A stretch of 64,000 nt of DNA from CAITNM01 sp021298215 (GTDB taxonomy: Bacteria; Pseudomonadota; Alphaproteobacteria; Paracaedibacterales; CAITNM01). The notes under the pieces were generated by a model. The model was given only the letters and a program-made list of their open reading frames with translations. It made no database searches and was not told where the DNA came from. Position numbers and translations under genes: made by a program. Location: positions 141,366-205,365 of the forward strand of contig JBKCOJ010000008.1 in the NCBI GenBank assembly GCA_046309815.1, written 5' to 3'. Below, in pieces: positions 16,245 to 24,138 of this stretch (position 1 is the first letter of the stretch; each line of letters opens with the position of its first letter).

Positions 16245-17633
16245 TTAGCTAAGGAGTTTTAAAATATTTTGAGGCTGAGCGTTTGCATAAGCTAGAATTG
16301 TTGTGCTTGCTTGTTGCAGAATTTGAAGCTTAGCGAAATTCGCCATTTCTACAGCAAAATCAGTGTCCATAATTTGGCTTTTTGCTTCAAGAAGATTTAC
16401 AGCCGAATTATTCAAGCTCTCAATAGTGCTGTATAAAAGATTCTCAATAGCTCCAAGATCAGCACGATAATTGCTAATTGTGTTAAGTGCTCCATCAATT
16501 ACTGGTAAAGCAGCAATAGCATTACTTTGGTTGCCAAGATTGATTGATGATAGAGAAGCTAGGTCTGATGTTGTGCCTCCTATTAATCCAGCACGATCAG
16601 GACTAGAACCACCTATGGTAATAGGGGAGCTAGAGGTTAGTGTGATTGAACCTGTTACTGTGCCAGCAGCAACAGCACCAAGATCTGTGTTATCAATGCC
16701 CGCACTATAGTTTACAGTGATATTACGTCCATCTGGAGCTGTTAATACAAGCTTTCCTTCTAAATCAGCAGAAGCTTCTACGCCTGTTTCAGTGGATTTG
16801 GCATTGATAGCAACAATTGCATTTTGAACATTAGAAACTAAATCAGTAGTGATAGAAATTTCAGAAGTATTAACGCCGTTAATTGTCATATAACCACCTG
16901 AGTTTGCTGAAGCTTCAAAAGATACGGTGTCAGTAATATTTGGATTTACTACTGCTTGTACATTTGCTCCGCTAGTATTAATAGCATTAGCAATTGCTAT
17001 GGCGCTTGCATCAGAGTACGTATAGCTTAAACCATCAGACACAGAGGGACCAACATTCGTGCTGTCAATAACTAAGTCGCCTAAACGTAAATTCCCACTA
17101 ACCTCATCGCCGAGTACAATCACTGAACCGATGTCTGCAGTATTAGCAGAACTAATCTTTACGTCTAGCGTGTCACCAGCTTGAGTACCTATTTGTAGAG
17201 TTGTGTTAAGCGTTCCATCTAACAAGTTTAAGCCGTTGAAATTTGTTTGAGCAACAACGCTGTTAATTTGGTCTAGATAAGATTCAGCATTTGCATTAAT
17301 AGAAGCGCGATCGGTTGACGTAAGAGTGCCGTTTGCCGCTTGTATAGCAAGAGCACGCAAAGAAGTAATCGATTCTGCAATAGAATTTAGGGCTCCGTCT
17401 GCAATGTTAATAAGAGATACGCCAGCTTGGGCGTTAGCTGAAGCTTGTATCAAGCTGCCGATTTGTGCAGCCATACGTGTTGCAATAGCAAGGTTTGCTG
17501 AATCATCAGCAGCGCCATTAATTTTTAAACCAGATGACAATTTCTGCATAGAAGTATTAAGTTCCAGTTTGTTTCTTTCTAGATTTTGCACGGCGTTTAA
17601 AGCCGATGCATTTGTGTTGATTACCATTGACAT
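16245..17633 (-). CDS. flagellin 1 (462 aa)
   Basis: Structural protein of the flagellar filament, exported by the flagellar type III apparatus. The conserved D0/D1 N-terminus (MSMVINTNASALNA, KLSSGLKIN, TRMAAQIG) spans about residues 1-150. The middle part holds a flagellin IN motif (INGVNTSEISI, then TGVEASADLEGKLVLTA and DGRNI), and the D1/D0 C-terminus (AKSQIMDTDFAVEMANFAK) ends in LLS. The start at 17633 matches the other flagellins and has GAGAG upstream; an extension to 17699 would run through the promoter. Its D1 reads DDSANLAIA where most flagellins, and copies 3 and 4 here, have DDAAGLAIA. It is transcribed alone from a sigma-54 promoter. Confidence 0.95.
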   Translation of the reverse strand: MSMVINTNASALNAVQNLERNKLELNTSMQKLSSGLKINGAADDSANLAIATRMAAQIGSLIQASANAQAGVSLINIADGALNSIAESITSLRALAIQAANGTLTSTDRASINANAESYLDQINSVVAQTNFNGLNLLDGTLNTTLQIGTQAGDTLDVKISSANTADIGSVIVLGDEVSGNLRLGDLVIDSTNVGPSVSDGLSYTYSDASAIAIANAINTSGANVQAVVNPNITDTVSFEASANSGGYMTINGVNTSEISITTDLVSNVQNAIVAINAKSTETGVEASADLEGKLVLTAPDGRNITVNYSAGIDNTDLGAVAAGTVTGSITLTSSSPITIGGSSPDRAGLIGGTTSDLASLSSINLGNQSNAIAALPVIDGALNTISNYRADLGAIENLLYSTIESLNNSAVNLLEAKSQIMDTDFAVEMANFAKLQILQQASTTILAYANAQPQNILKLLS

Positions 17634-17682
17634 GTTGATCTCTCTTTCCTTGTTTAATTTTTTATTCTGACAAGGTGTCATG

Positions 17683-17698
17683 TGCAACATTTGTGCCA
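17683..17698 (-). promoter_or_regulatory. sigma-54 promoter of flagellin 1
   Basis: On the minus strand TGGCAC-N5-TTGCA matches the -24/-12 RpoN consensus exactly, with the invariant GG and GC the required 10 bases apart. It lies about 50 bases upstream of the ATG at 17633. RpoN promoters need an AAA+ activator such as FlbD. Confidence 0.88.
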
Positions 17699-17902
17699 AG
17701 GTATATATAAAGTAGAGATATTTTTTAAGAAATTTAAGTATTTCCTACGTTTATTTTTTTTATAATAAACATTTATAATGTATTTGTTTTATAAAAATAT
17801 GTTTTGTGTAGGTAATTATTTCCGCATTTTTGTAAAAATTAGGAATTTATTTCCTAGTTGAAAGTATTAAGTGTTTCGTTAATGGTTATAATATTGCTGA
17901 AA

Positions 17903-17940
17903 TTCTAAAAGCCATGGAATTCATTCCATGGCTTTTAGAA
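17903..17940 (-). terminator. terminator of flagellin 2 (perfect inverted repeat)
   Basis: Arms of 18 bases (17903-17920 and 17923-17940) are exact reverse complements with a 2-base centre, containing GCCATGGAAT. On the minus strand the stem ends in CTTTTAGAATTT, a moderate U-rich tail. It begins 28 bases after the flagellin 2 stop. The remaining sequence between it and the flagellin 1 promoter (about 17700-17900) is AT-rich with nothing else seen. Confidence 0.75.
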
Positions 17941-17968
17941 AAAGAGGATAGGTAGAGGTACGGTAAAA

Positions 17969-19363
17969 TTATTGGAGAAGTTTTAGAATGCTCTGAGGTT
18001 GAGCATTTGCCTGAGCAAGCATTGTTGTGCTTGCTTGTTGCAAAATTTGGAGTTTAGCAAAATTTGCCATTTCTATAGCAAAGTCGGTGTCCATAATTTG
18101 GCTTTTTGCATCCATAAGGTTTACGGAATTATTGCCTAAATTGTCGATCATGCTATATAAGCGATTCTCAAGAGCGCCAAGATTAGCACGCAAATTACTG
18201 ACAGTATCAAGTGCTCCATCTATTATGGCAAGAGAAGCCACAGCATTCGCTTGTGTGTCTAATTGGGCGCTAGATAAAGGGACAAGTGTTGATGTTGTGC
18301 CGCCTATTAATCCAGCATGCTCAGGGCTAGAACCACCTATGGTAATAGGGGAGCTAGATGTTAAAGTGATTGAGCTAGTTACAGTACCTGCAGCTACAGC
18401 GCCAAGGTCTGTGTTATCTATCCCGGGGCCATAATTTACAGTAATGTTACGCCCATCAGCAGCTGTTAATACAAGTTTTCCTTCTAAATCAGCAGAAGCT
18501 TCTACGCCTGTCTCACTTTTTATATCATTGATTGCAACGATGGCATTTTCTACGTTCGAATTTAAGCTGTTGGTAATGGAAATAAGGGTGGTTTCTACGC
18601 CATTAATAGTAATTGCTCCACCAGAATTTGCAGAAGCTTCAAAATTGACTGTATCAGTAATGGTCGGATTTGCTGCTGCTTGAACATCTGCATCAGTGCC
18701 ACTGGTGTTGATAGCATTAGCGATAGCAATGGCGCTTGCATCCGCATGTTCCGTGCTTAATCCATCAGATTTAGAAGGAGCGATAGCTGCCCCATTTATC
18801 ACCAAATCACCGACACGAAGTGCTGTTTGTACAGCATCACCTTGTACGATGACAGAACCTATATCAGCAGTATTAGTAGAGTTAATTTGAATAGCGAGAA
18901 TATCTCCAGCTTGAGTGCCTATTTGCAACGTAGTGTCAAGCGTTCCATCTAGTAAGTTTAACCCATTAAAATCTGTTTGGGACACAACACTATTAATTTG
19001 ATCTAGATGAGATTTTGCATTTGTATTAATAGAAGCTCGATCAATGGATGTAAGAGTGCCGTTTGCCGCTTGTATAGCAAGAGCACGCAAAGAAGTAATC
19101 GATTCTGCAATAGAATTTAGGGCTCCATCTGCAATGTTAATAAGAGATACGCCAGCTTGGGCGTTAGCTGAAGCTTGTATCAAGCTGCCGATTTGTGCGG
19201 CCATACGTGTTGCAATAGCAAGGTTTGCTGAATCATCAGCGGCGCCATTAATTTTCAATCCAGAAGATAGCTTTTCCATAGAGGAGCTTAATTTAGCTTC
19301 ATTCTTTTCTAGATTTTGAATCGCATTCAAAGCAGATGCGTTTGTATTAATTACCATTGACAT
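17969..19363 (-). CDS. flagellin 2 (464 aa)
   Basis: Filament protein, closest to flagellin 1. It shares a nearly identical block from KLSSGLKINGAADDSANLAI through the ALAIQAANGTLTS region, the same DDSAN variant, and a closely similar IN-motif middle (ITINGVETTLISI, TGVEASADLEGKLVLTA). The C-terminus ends in LLQ. I start at MSMVINTN (19363); an ATG four codons upstream is the alternative. A weak GGG precedes the start. It is a single-gene unit with its own sigma-54 promoter and hairpin terminator. The two copies most likely arose by duplication, with divergence concentrated in the exposed centre. Confidence 0.95.
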   Translation of the reverse strand: MSMVINTNASALNAIQNLEKNEAKLSSSMEKLSSGLKINGAADDSANLAIATRMAAQIGSLIQASANAQAGVSLINIADGALNSIAESITSLRALAIQAANGTLTSIDRASINTNAKSHLDQINSVVSQTDFNGLNLLDGTLDTTLQIGTQAGDILAIQINSTNTADIGSVIVQGDAVQTALRVGDLVINGAAIAPSKSDGLSTEHADASAIAIANAINTSGTDADVQAAANPTITDTVNFEASANSGGAITINGVETTLISITNSLNSNVENAIVAINDIKSETGVEASADLEGKLVLTAADGRNITVNYGPGIDNTDLGAVAAGTVTSSITLTSSSPITIGGSSPEHAGLIGGTTSTLVPLSSAQLDTQANAVASLAIIDGALDTVSNLRANLGALENRLYSMIDNLGNNSVNLMDAKSQIMDTDFAIEMANFAKLQILQQASTTMLAQANAQPQSILKLLQ

Positions 19364-19395
19364 TGTTTTACCCAATAATATTTTTTATTGAAGGG

Positions 19396-19411
19396 TGCAA
19401 TACCCGTGCCA
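19396..19411 (-). promoter_or_regulatory. sigma-54 promoter of flagellin 2
   Basis: The minus strand reads TGGCAC-N5-TTGCA, an exact -24/-12 match, about 33 bases before the ATG at 19363. Apart from that core its sequence differs from the other three sites. Confidence 0.88.
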
Positions 19412-19482
19412 AATAGCTGCGTTCTCTACATGACTCAAGCTGAGAAAAGAAATTTAAGGATAACTTTGTAGATTTTTTTAAA

Positions 19483-19520
19483 TTAAATAGGAAAAAATTG
19501 TGCAATTTTTTCCTATTTAA
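19483..19520 (-). terminator. terminator of flagellin 3 (perfect inverted repeat)
   Basis: Arms 19483-19500 and 19503-19520 are exact 18-base reverse complements with a 2-base centre; the core is AAATAGGAAAAAATTG. It begins 31 bases after the flagellin 3 stop and is followed on the minus strand by a further T-rich tract. The sequence is unrelated to the other flagellin terminators. Confidence 0.75.
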
Positions 19521-19550
19521 GTGGGTAATTTTTTCTCTACACAAGTAAAA

Positions 19551-20945
19551 CTATTGAAGTAGTTTTAAGATTGCTTGTGGATTAGCATTTGCTTGAGCAA
19601 GCATTGCTACCCCCGCTTGTTGGAGAATCTGCTGTTTAGCAAAGTTGGTCATTTCAGTGGCGAAGTCTGTATCCATAATTTGGCTCTTCGCATCCTGTAA
19701 GTTAACAGCGCTAGAGCTAAGGTTATCAATCGCAACGTATAGACGATTTTCGATGGCGCCGATATTAGAACGGATTTCGCTAATAGTATCGATAGCACCG
19801 TCAATTACCGCAAGAGATTGTATAGCATTTGCTTGTGTGTCTAATTTTGCTGTTGATAACGCTGTAAGATCAGAATACGTACCAGCTGTTAATCCCGCCC
19901 TATCCGGATTTGAGCCACTTATAGTAATAGGGGTGCTAGAAGTAAGCTTCACTGTTCCAGTTATTGTGCCCGCAGCAACAGCACCAAGATCTGTGTTTCT
20001 AATACCTGTTCCATAAGCAACAGTGATATTGCGTCCATCGGCAGCAGTCAGGATTAAGTTGCCAATTTCATCTGTAGAAGCTTCTACGCCTGTTTCTGTG
20101 GAGATAGCATTGATAGCAACCAGCGCATTTTGCACGTTACCATCAAGGGTTCCTGGAAGAGAAATAAGCTTTGTTTCGATGCCATTGATAGTCATGACGC
20201 CACTCACATTGCTTGATGATGAGTATGCTGTTGCTTTAGTAACCGTAGGATTTACTACCGCACGTGTGTTCGCATCAGTACCGCTGGTATTGATAGCATT
20301 TGCAACGGCAATCGCGCTCGCTTCTGGCATATCATAACTTAAGCCATCATTTTGAGTTGCAGGAATAGCTGCTCCATCGAGAATTAAGTCTCCCGTTTCA
20401 AGTGCTGCTGCAACTGCATCGCCGTGACAGAAGATAGCGCCAACATCTGCAGTATTTGCTGATTCGATTTTGATTTGAATGGAATCGCCTGCTTCAGTTC
20501 CTACTTGCAAGATGGTGTCAAATGAACCATCTAATAGGTCTAGTTCGTTGAAGTTTGATTGAGCAGCAATACTATTAATTTGGTTTAATAATGATTCAGC
20601 TTTTGCATTAATAGAAGCGCGGTCACTAGAAGTTAAGGTGCCGTTTGCCGCTTGTACTGCAAGGGCACGAAGTTCAATTAATGAGTCGGTGATTGTTCCT
20701 AAAGAACTATCAGCAATATTAATAAGTGAAACACCTGCTTGCGCGTTTGCAGCAGCTTGCATCAAGCTACCAATTTGCGCAGCCATACGTGTTGCAATAG
20801 CTAAGCCAGCAGCATCGTCGGCGCCTCTGTTGATTTTTAAGCCCGATGACAATTTTTCCATTGATGAATCAAGTTTAAACTTAGTTTTTTCCAAACTATT
20901 CAGTGCGCTAAGAGCAGACTGGTTTGTATTAATTACCATTGACAT
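19551..20945 (-). CDS. flagellin 3 (464 aa)
   Basis: Filament protein of the second sub-family, with the canonical GADDAAGLAIATRM in D1. The first 150 residues are almost identical to flagellin 4 (MSMVINTNQSALSALNSLEKTKF). The exposed centre has a flagellin IN motif (MTINGIETKLISLPG, then TGVEASTDEIGNLILTAADGRNI) and the C-terminus ends with ANANPQAILKLLQ. The start is firm: GAGG lies seven bases before the ATG. It shares not only coding sequence but also the leader (GAGGATAATT and neighbouring bases) with flagellin 4, pointing to recent duplication or gene conversion. Confidence 0.95.
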   Translation of the reverse strand: MSMVINTNQSALSALNSLEKTKFKLDSSMEKLSSGLKINRGADDAAGLAIATRMAAQIGSLMQAAANAQAGVSLINIADSSLGTITDSLIELRALAVQAANGTLTSSDRASINAKAESLLNQINSIAAQSNFNELDLLDGSFDTILQVGTEAGDSIQIKIESANTADVGAIFCHGDAVAAALETGDLILDGAAIPATQNDGLSYDMPEASAIAVANAINTSGTDANTRAVVNPTVTKATAYSSSSNVSGVMTINGIETKLISLPGTLDGNVQNALVAINAISTETGVEASTDEIGNLILTAADGRNITVAYGTGIRNTDLGAVAAGTITGTVKLTSSTPITISGSNPDRAGLTAGTYSDLTALSTAKLDTQANAIQSLAVIDGAIDTISEIRSNIGAIENRLYVAIDNLSSSAVNLQDAKSQIMDTDFATEMTNFAKQQILQQAGVAMLAQANANPQAILKLLQ

Positions 20946-20996
20946 AATTATCCTCGATTTCGTGTCAAATTTAATTAAATTCTTAAACTTAATTAA

Positions 20997-21012
20997 TGCA
21001 AAAATTGTGCCA
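20997..21012 (-). promoter_or_regulatory. sigma-54 promoter of flagellin 3
   Basis: The minus strand reads TGGCAC-N5-TTGCA, an exact -24/-12 match about 50 bases upstream of the ATG at 20945. The N5 is AATTT. Confidence 0.88.
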
Positions 21013-21125
21013 ACTGCTTGAAACGTATGCTAGATAAGGGATTGGATAGTACTTTTGAAAACTATATTTTTTATTTTTAAAAAAATTTACTTAAAATATT
21101 GTAAAAAATTTTATTAATATTGAAT

Positions 21126-21166
21126 AATATAAAGGTTATAAGAAAGAATCTTATAACCTTTATATT
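21126..21166 (-). terminator. terminator of flagellin 4 (perfect inverted repeat)
   Basis: Arms 21126-21143 and 21149-21166 are exact 18-base reverse complements around a 5-base loop, with core AAAGGTTATAAGA. It lies 15 bases after the flagellin 4 stop. On the minus strand an AT-rich tail with several T runs follows. Confidence 0.75.
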
Positions 21167-21181
21167 TTAAGAGGAGTATTA

Positions 21182-22576
21182 TTATTGAAGCAATTTTAAT
21201 ACAGATTGTGGGTTAGCATTCGCTTGAGCAAGCATTGCTACGCCCGCTTGTTGGAGAATCTGCTGTTTAGCAAAGTTAGTCATTTCTACTGCGAAGTCTG
21301 TATCCATAATTTGGCTCTTCGCATCTTGTAGATTAACTGATGTTGCACTAAGGTTATCAATCGCAACGTATAGACGATTTTCGATGGCGCCGATATCGGA
21401 ACGAATTCCGCTAATAGTATCGATAGCACCGTCAATCACTGCAAGAGATTGTATAGCATTTGCTTGTGTGTCTAATTTTGCTGTTGATAACGCTGTAAGA
21501 TCAGAATACGTACCTGCAACAAATCCAGCTCTATCCGGATTTGAACCACTTACAGTGATAGGGTTGCTGGAAGTAAGTTTGACTGTTCCAGTTATTGTGC
21601 CCGCAGCTACTGCTCCAAGATCTGTATTTGCCATGCTATCACTATATTCAACAGTGATGTTGCGTCCATCAGCTGCAGTCAAAACTAAGTTGCCGATTTC
21701 ATCTGTCGAAGCTTCTACGCCTGTTTCTGTGGAGATAGCATTGATAGCAACCATCGCATTTTGCACGTTACCATCAAGAGTTCCTGGAAGAGAAATAAGC
21801 TTTGTTTCGATGCCATTGATGGTCATGATACCAGATGGATTACCTGAGGCAGCAAATGTTGTTGTTTCAGTAACTGTAGGATTTACTACCGCACGTGTGT
21901 TCGCATCAGTACCACTGGTATTGATAGCAGCTGCAACGGCAATTGCGCTTGCTTCTGGCATATCATAACTTAATCCATCATTTTCTGTTGCAGGGATAGC
22001 AGCGCCATCAAGGATTAAGTCTCCTTTTTCAAGTGCAGCTGCAACGGCATTACCTGTATAGAAAATAGCACCAACATCTGCAGTATTTGCTGATTCGATT
22101 TTGATTTGAATGGAATCGCCTGCTTCAGTTCCTACTTGCAAGATGGTGTCAAATGAACCATCTAATAGGTCTAGTTCGTTGAAGTTTGCTTGGGATGCAA
22201 TGCTGTTGATCTGGTTTAATAATGATTCAGCCTTTGCATTAATAGAAGCGCGGTCACTAGAAGTTAAGGTGCCGTTTGCCGCTTGTACTGCAAGGGCACG
22301 AAGTTCAATTAATGAGTCGGTGATTGTTCCTAAAGAACTATCAGCAACGTTAATTAGAGAAACGCCAGCTTGCGCGTTCGCAGCAGCCTGCATCAAGCTA
22401 CCAATTTGCGCAGCCATACGTGTTGCAATAGCTAAGCCAGCAGCATCGTCGGCGCCTCTGTTGATTTTTAAACCCGATGACAATTTTTCCATTGATGAAT
22501 CAAGTTTAAATTTAGTTTTTTCCAAACTATTCAGTGCACTAAGAGCAGACTGATTTGTATTAATTACCATTGACAT
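21182..22576 (-). CDS. flagellin 4 (464 aa)
   Basis: Filament protein, sister to flagellin 3. The D0/D1 N-terminus differs from copy 3 at only a few residues, and the centre differs mainly around residues 175-320. It has the IN motif (TGVEASTDEIGNLVLTAADGRNI) and ends ANANPQSVLKLLQ. GAGG precedes the ATG as in copy 3. It is the first of the four genes in transcription direction but has its own promoter and terminator. Divergent on the plus strand is a membrane protein gene. Function as a filament subunit is firm; which copy dominates cannot be read from sequence. Confidence 0.95.
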   Translation of the reverse strand: MSMVINTNQSALSALNSLEKTKFKLDSSMEKLSSGLKINRGADDAAGLAIATRMAAQIGSLMQAAANAQAGVSLINVADSSLGTITDSLIELRALAVQAANGTLTSSDRASINAKAESLLNQINSIASQANFNELDLLDGSFDTILQVGTEAGDSIQIKIESANTADVGAIFYTGNAVAAALEKGDLILDGAAIPATENDGLSYDMPEASAIAVAAAINTSGTDANTRAVVNPTVTETTTFAASGNPSGIMTINGIETKLISLPGTLDGNVQNAMVAINAISTETGVEASTDEIGNLVLTAADGRNITVEYSDSMANTDLGAVAAGTITGTVKLTSSNPITVSGSNPDRAGFVAGTYSDLTALSTAKLDTQANAIQSLAVIDGAIDTISGIRSDIGAIENRLYVAIDNLSATSVNLQDAKSQIMDTDFAVEMTNFAKQQILQQAGVAMLAQANANPQSVLKLLQ

Positions 22577-22629
22577 AATTATCCTCGATTTCGCGTCAAA
22601 TTTAATTAAAATGTTCTGTTATGGAGTAT

Positions 22630-22645
22630 TGCAATATCCATGCCA
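22630..22645 (-). promoter_or_regulatory. sigma-54 promoter of flagellin 4
   Basis: The minus strand reads TGGCAT-N5-TTGCA. The essential GG and GC are kept with correct spacing; one base differs from the sites of copies 1-3 (T for C at the end of the -24 element). It lies about 54 bases upstream of the ATG. Confidence 0.83.
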
Positions 22646-22761
22646 ACAGTTGAAATATCTAGTGTTTGAAGCGGGCTGATTTTTAAAATATGGTGAAAGG
22701 ACCTTTTAAAATCTCTCATATTATTTTAAATTTAATAAATCTTATAAAAAATCTCTAATTA

Positions 22762-24030
22762 ATGAATAATAGATTTGTTTTAATTATTGCTAAATATTTC
22801 TCTTTTTTTGCTTTTTTTTTCTGTCTTTTATTATTTTGGCCTGGATTAATGAGGTCAGATAGCTTGCTGCAAATGCAGCAAGGACTTTCATTATTGCCTC
22901 CTTCAGATTTTCATCCTCCTATGATGGGTTTTATTTGGGGTTTATTTTCAAAAATATACGAAGGTCCAGGTGTTTTGTTTGTATTGCATTTAGCGCTTTA
23001 TTGGGGGGCTGTTGCTTTATTTGCTAATGCAAAAAAATCTTATTGGGTTTATCTGATAGCTATCTTACCTCCTGTTTTCTCCTATCAATTACTTGTTATT
23101 AAAGATGTTTCATTTGTTAATGCGTACCTTTTCTGTGCAGGTTGGTTACATTTTTATAGCATGCGCAAATCTTCCCCAAATTATTACTCAGTCTTTATTT
23201 GGTTTGTCGTTGCTTTTTATGGGACGTGCGCAGCCTATCAGTCGATTATAGCTTTGCCATGGCTTTGTTTGTGGTTTTCAAAAGTTTGTTGGCCGCAAAA
23301 AGCCGCGAATTGGATAAAAAAGGGGATAGCTATAACAGGAGCTTTGGGAATAGCCATGCTAATTTTTAATAGCAGTCTAACGGTCTCTTCACATAGAATT
23401 CAACACAATGAGTTGTACGATTTAGCCGGTATTTCGGTCTATTTAAATACACCTTTATTCCCTGACTATATAAAACAACATAAAGATTATGATTTTGAAC
23501 GGATTAAAAAGCTCTATAATCCAAGGCGTGTGGATGATTTAGTCTTTTTAAGTGATACTCCAGTGCATATAAGTTCTTCACCTGAAGAATTGAAAGCTTT
23601 AAGAACGGCATGGATTTCGGCAATTTTTGCCTACCCTATGGCATACTTTAAGCATAGGTGGGATGTTTTTTATCAACAATTAACAATGTCTTTATTAAAG
23701 CGTCCCGGTGATATCAAGGAAAAAACAACCCCTCTGATTGTTGAAGTATTAAACTGGGTAGAAATTGCCGGGGTATTTTCTGTTCTTAGTTTATTAATGG
23801 CGTATGCGCCATATTTTGGTGTCCAGTTATTCTTGGTGTACAAAGGGTTTCGATATTTCAAGAGTGATCCAAAATATGTCAATTTATTTTTTCAAAATAT
23901 TATGGGAATCGCTCTTGTGTCATCCTTGTTTTTTATCGCCTCAGCTGCAGAGGCGCGATATGCGTATTTAGCTGTTGCGATGTTTTATTTCAGCTTCCCT
24001 ATATTGAAGAAAGACATTATCAACAAATAG
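22762..24030 (+). CDS. polytopic membrane protein, possibly GT-C-type glycosyltransferase
   Basis: About ten hydrophobic segments are spread over 422 residues, with a first helix at 9-27 (IAKYFSFFAFFFCLLLFWP). Directly after it comes PGLMRSDSLLQMQQG, with acidic Asp33 in the first outer loop, and then DFHPPMMGFIWG. An acidic residue in the first outer loop followed by a His-Pro motif is typical of bacterial GT-C glycosyltransferases and of DUF6020-like proteins. That assignment is an inference; no full family signature is recognised. No clear Shine-Dalgarno precedes the ATG. It lies next to the flagellin array but on the opposite strand, so a role in flagellin glycosylation is only a guess. 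Confidence 0.6.
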   Translation: MNNRFVLIIAKYFSFFAFFFCLLLFWPGLMRSDSLLQMQQGLSLLPPSDFHPPMMGFIWGLFSKIYEGPGVLFVLHLALYWGAVALFANAKKSYWVYLIAILPPVFSYQLLVIKDVSFVNAYLFCAGWLHFYSMRKSSPNYYSVFIWFVVAFYGTCAAYQSIIALPWLCLWFSKVCWPQKAANWIKKGIAITGALGIAMLIFNSSLTVSSHRIQHNELYDLAGISVYLNTPLFPDYIKQHKDYDFERIKKLYNPRRVDDLVFLSDTPVHISSSPEELKALRTAWISAIFAYPMAYFKHRWDVFYQQLTMSLLKRPGDIKEKTTPLIVEVLNWVEIAGVFSVLSLLMAYAPYFGVQLFLVYKGFRYFKSDPKYVNLFFQNIMGIALVSSLFFIASAAEARYAYLAVAMFYFSFPILKKDIINK

Positions 24031-24138
24031 AAATCAATATTTCAGTTGAAAACGATTCCATCGCTCTAAGAATAATACCATGAAAGGTTGCCATTCCTCT
24101 GGATATATTGTTCAGAGCAGAAAACTAAACTGACAGCA

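Noticed and set aside
16245..22576. Repeated 1.4-kb units as a possible mobile or tandem-repeat element
   Set aside because: The repeats are four intact flagellin genes with separate promoters and terminators; there is no transposase, target-site duplication or terminal repeat.
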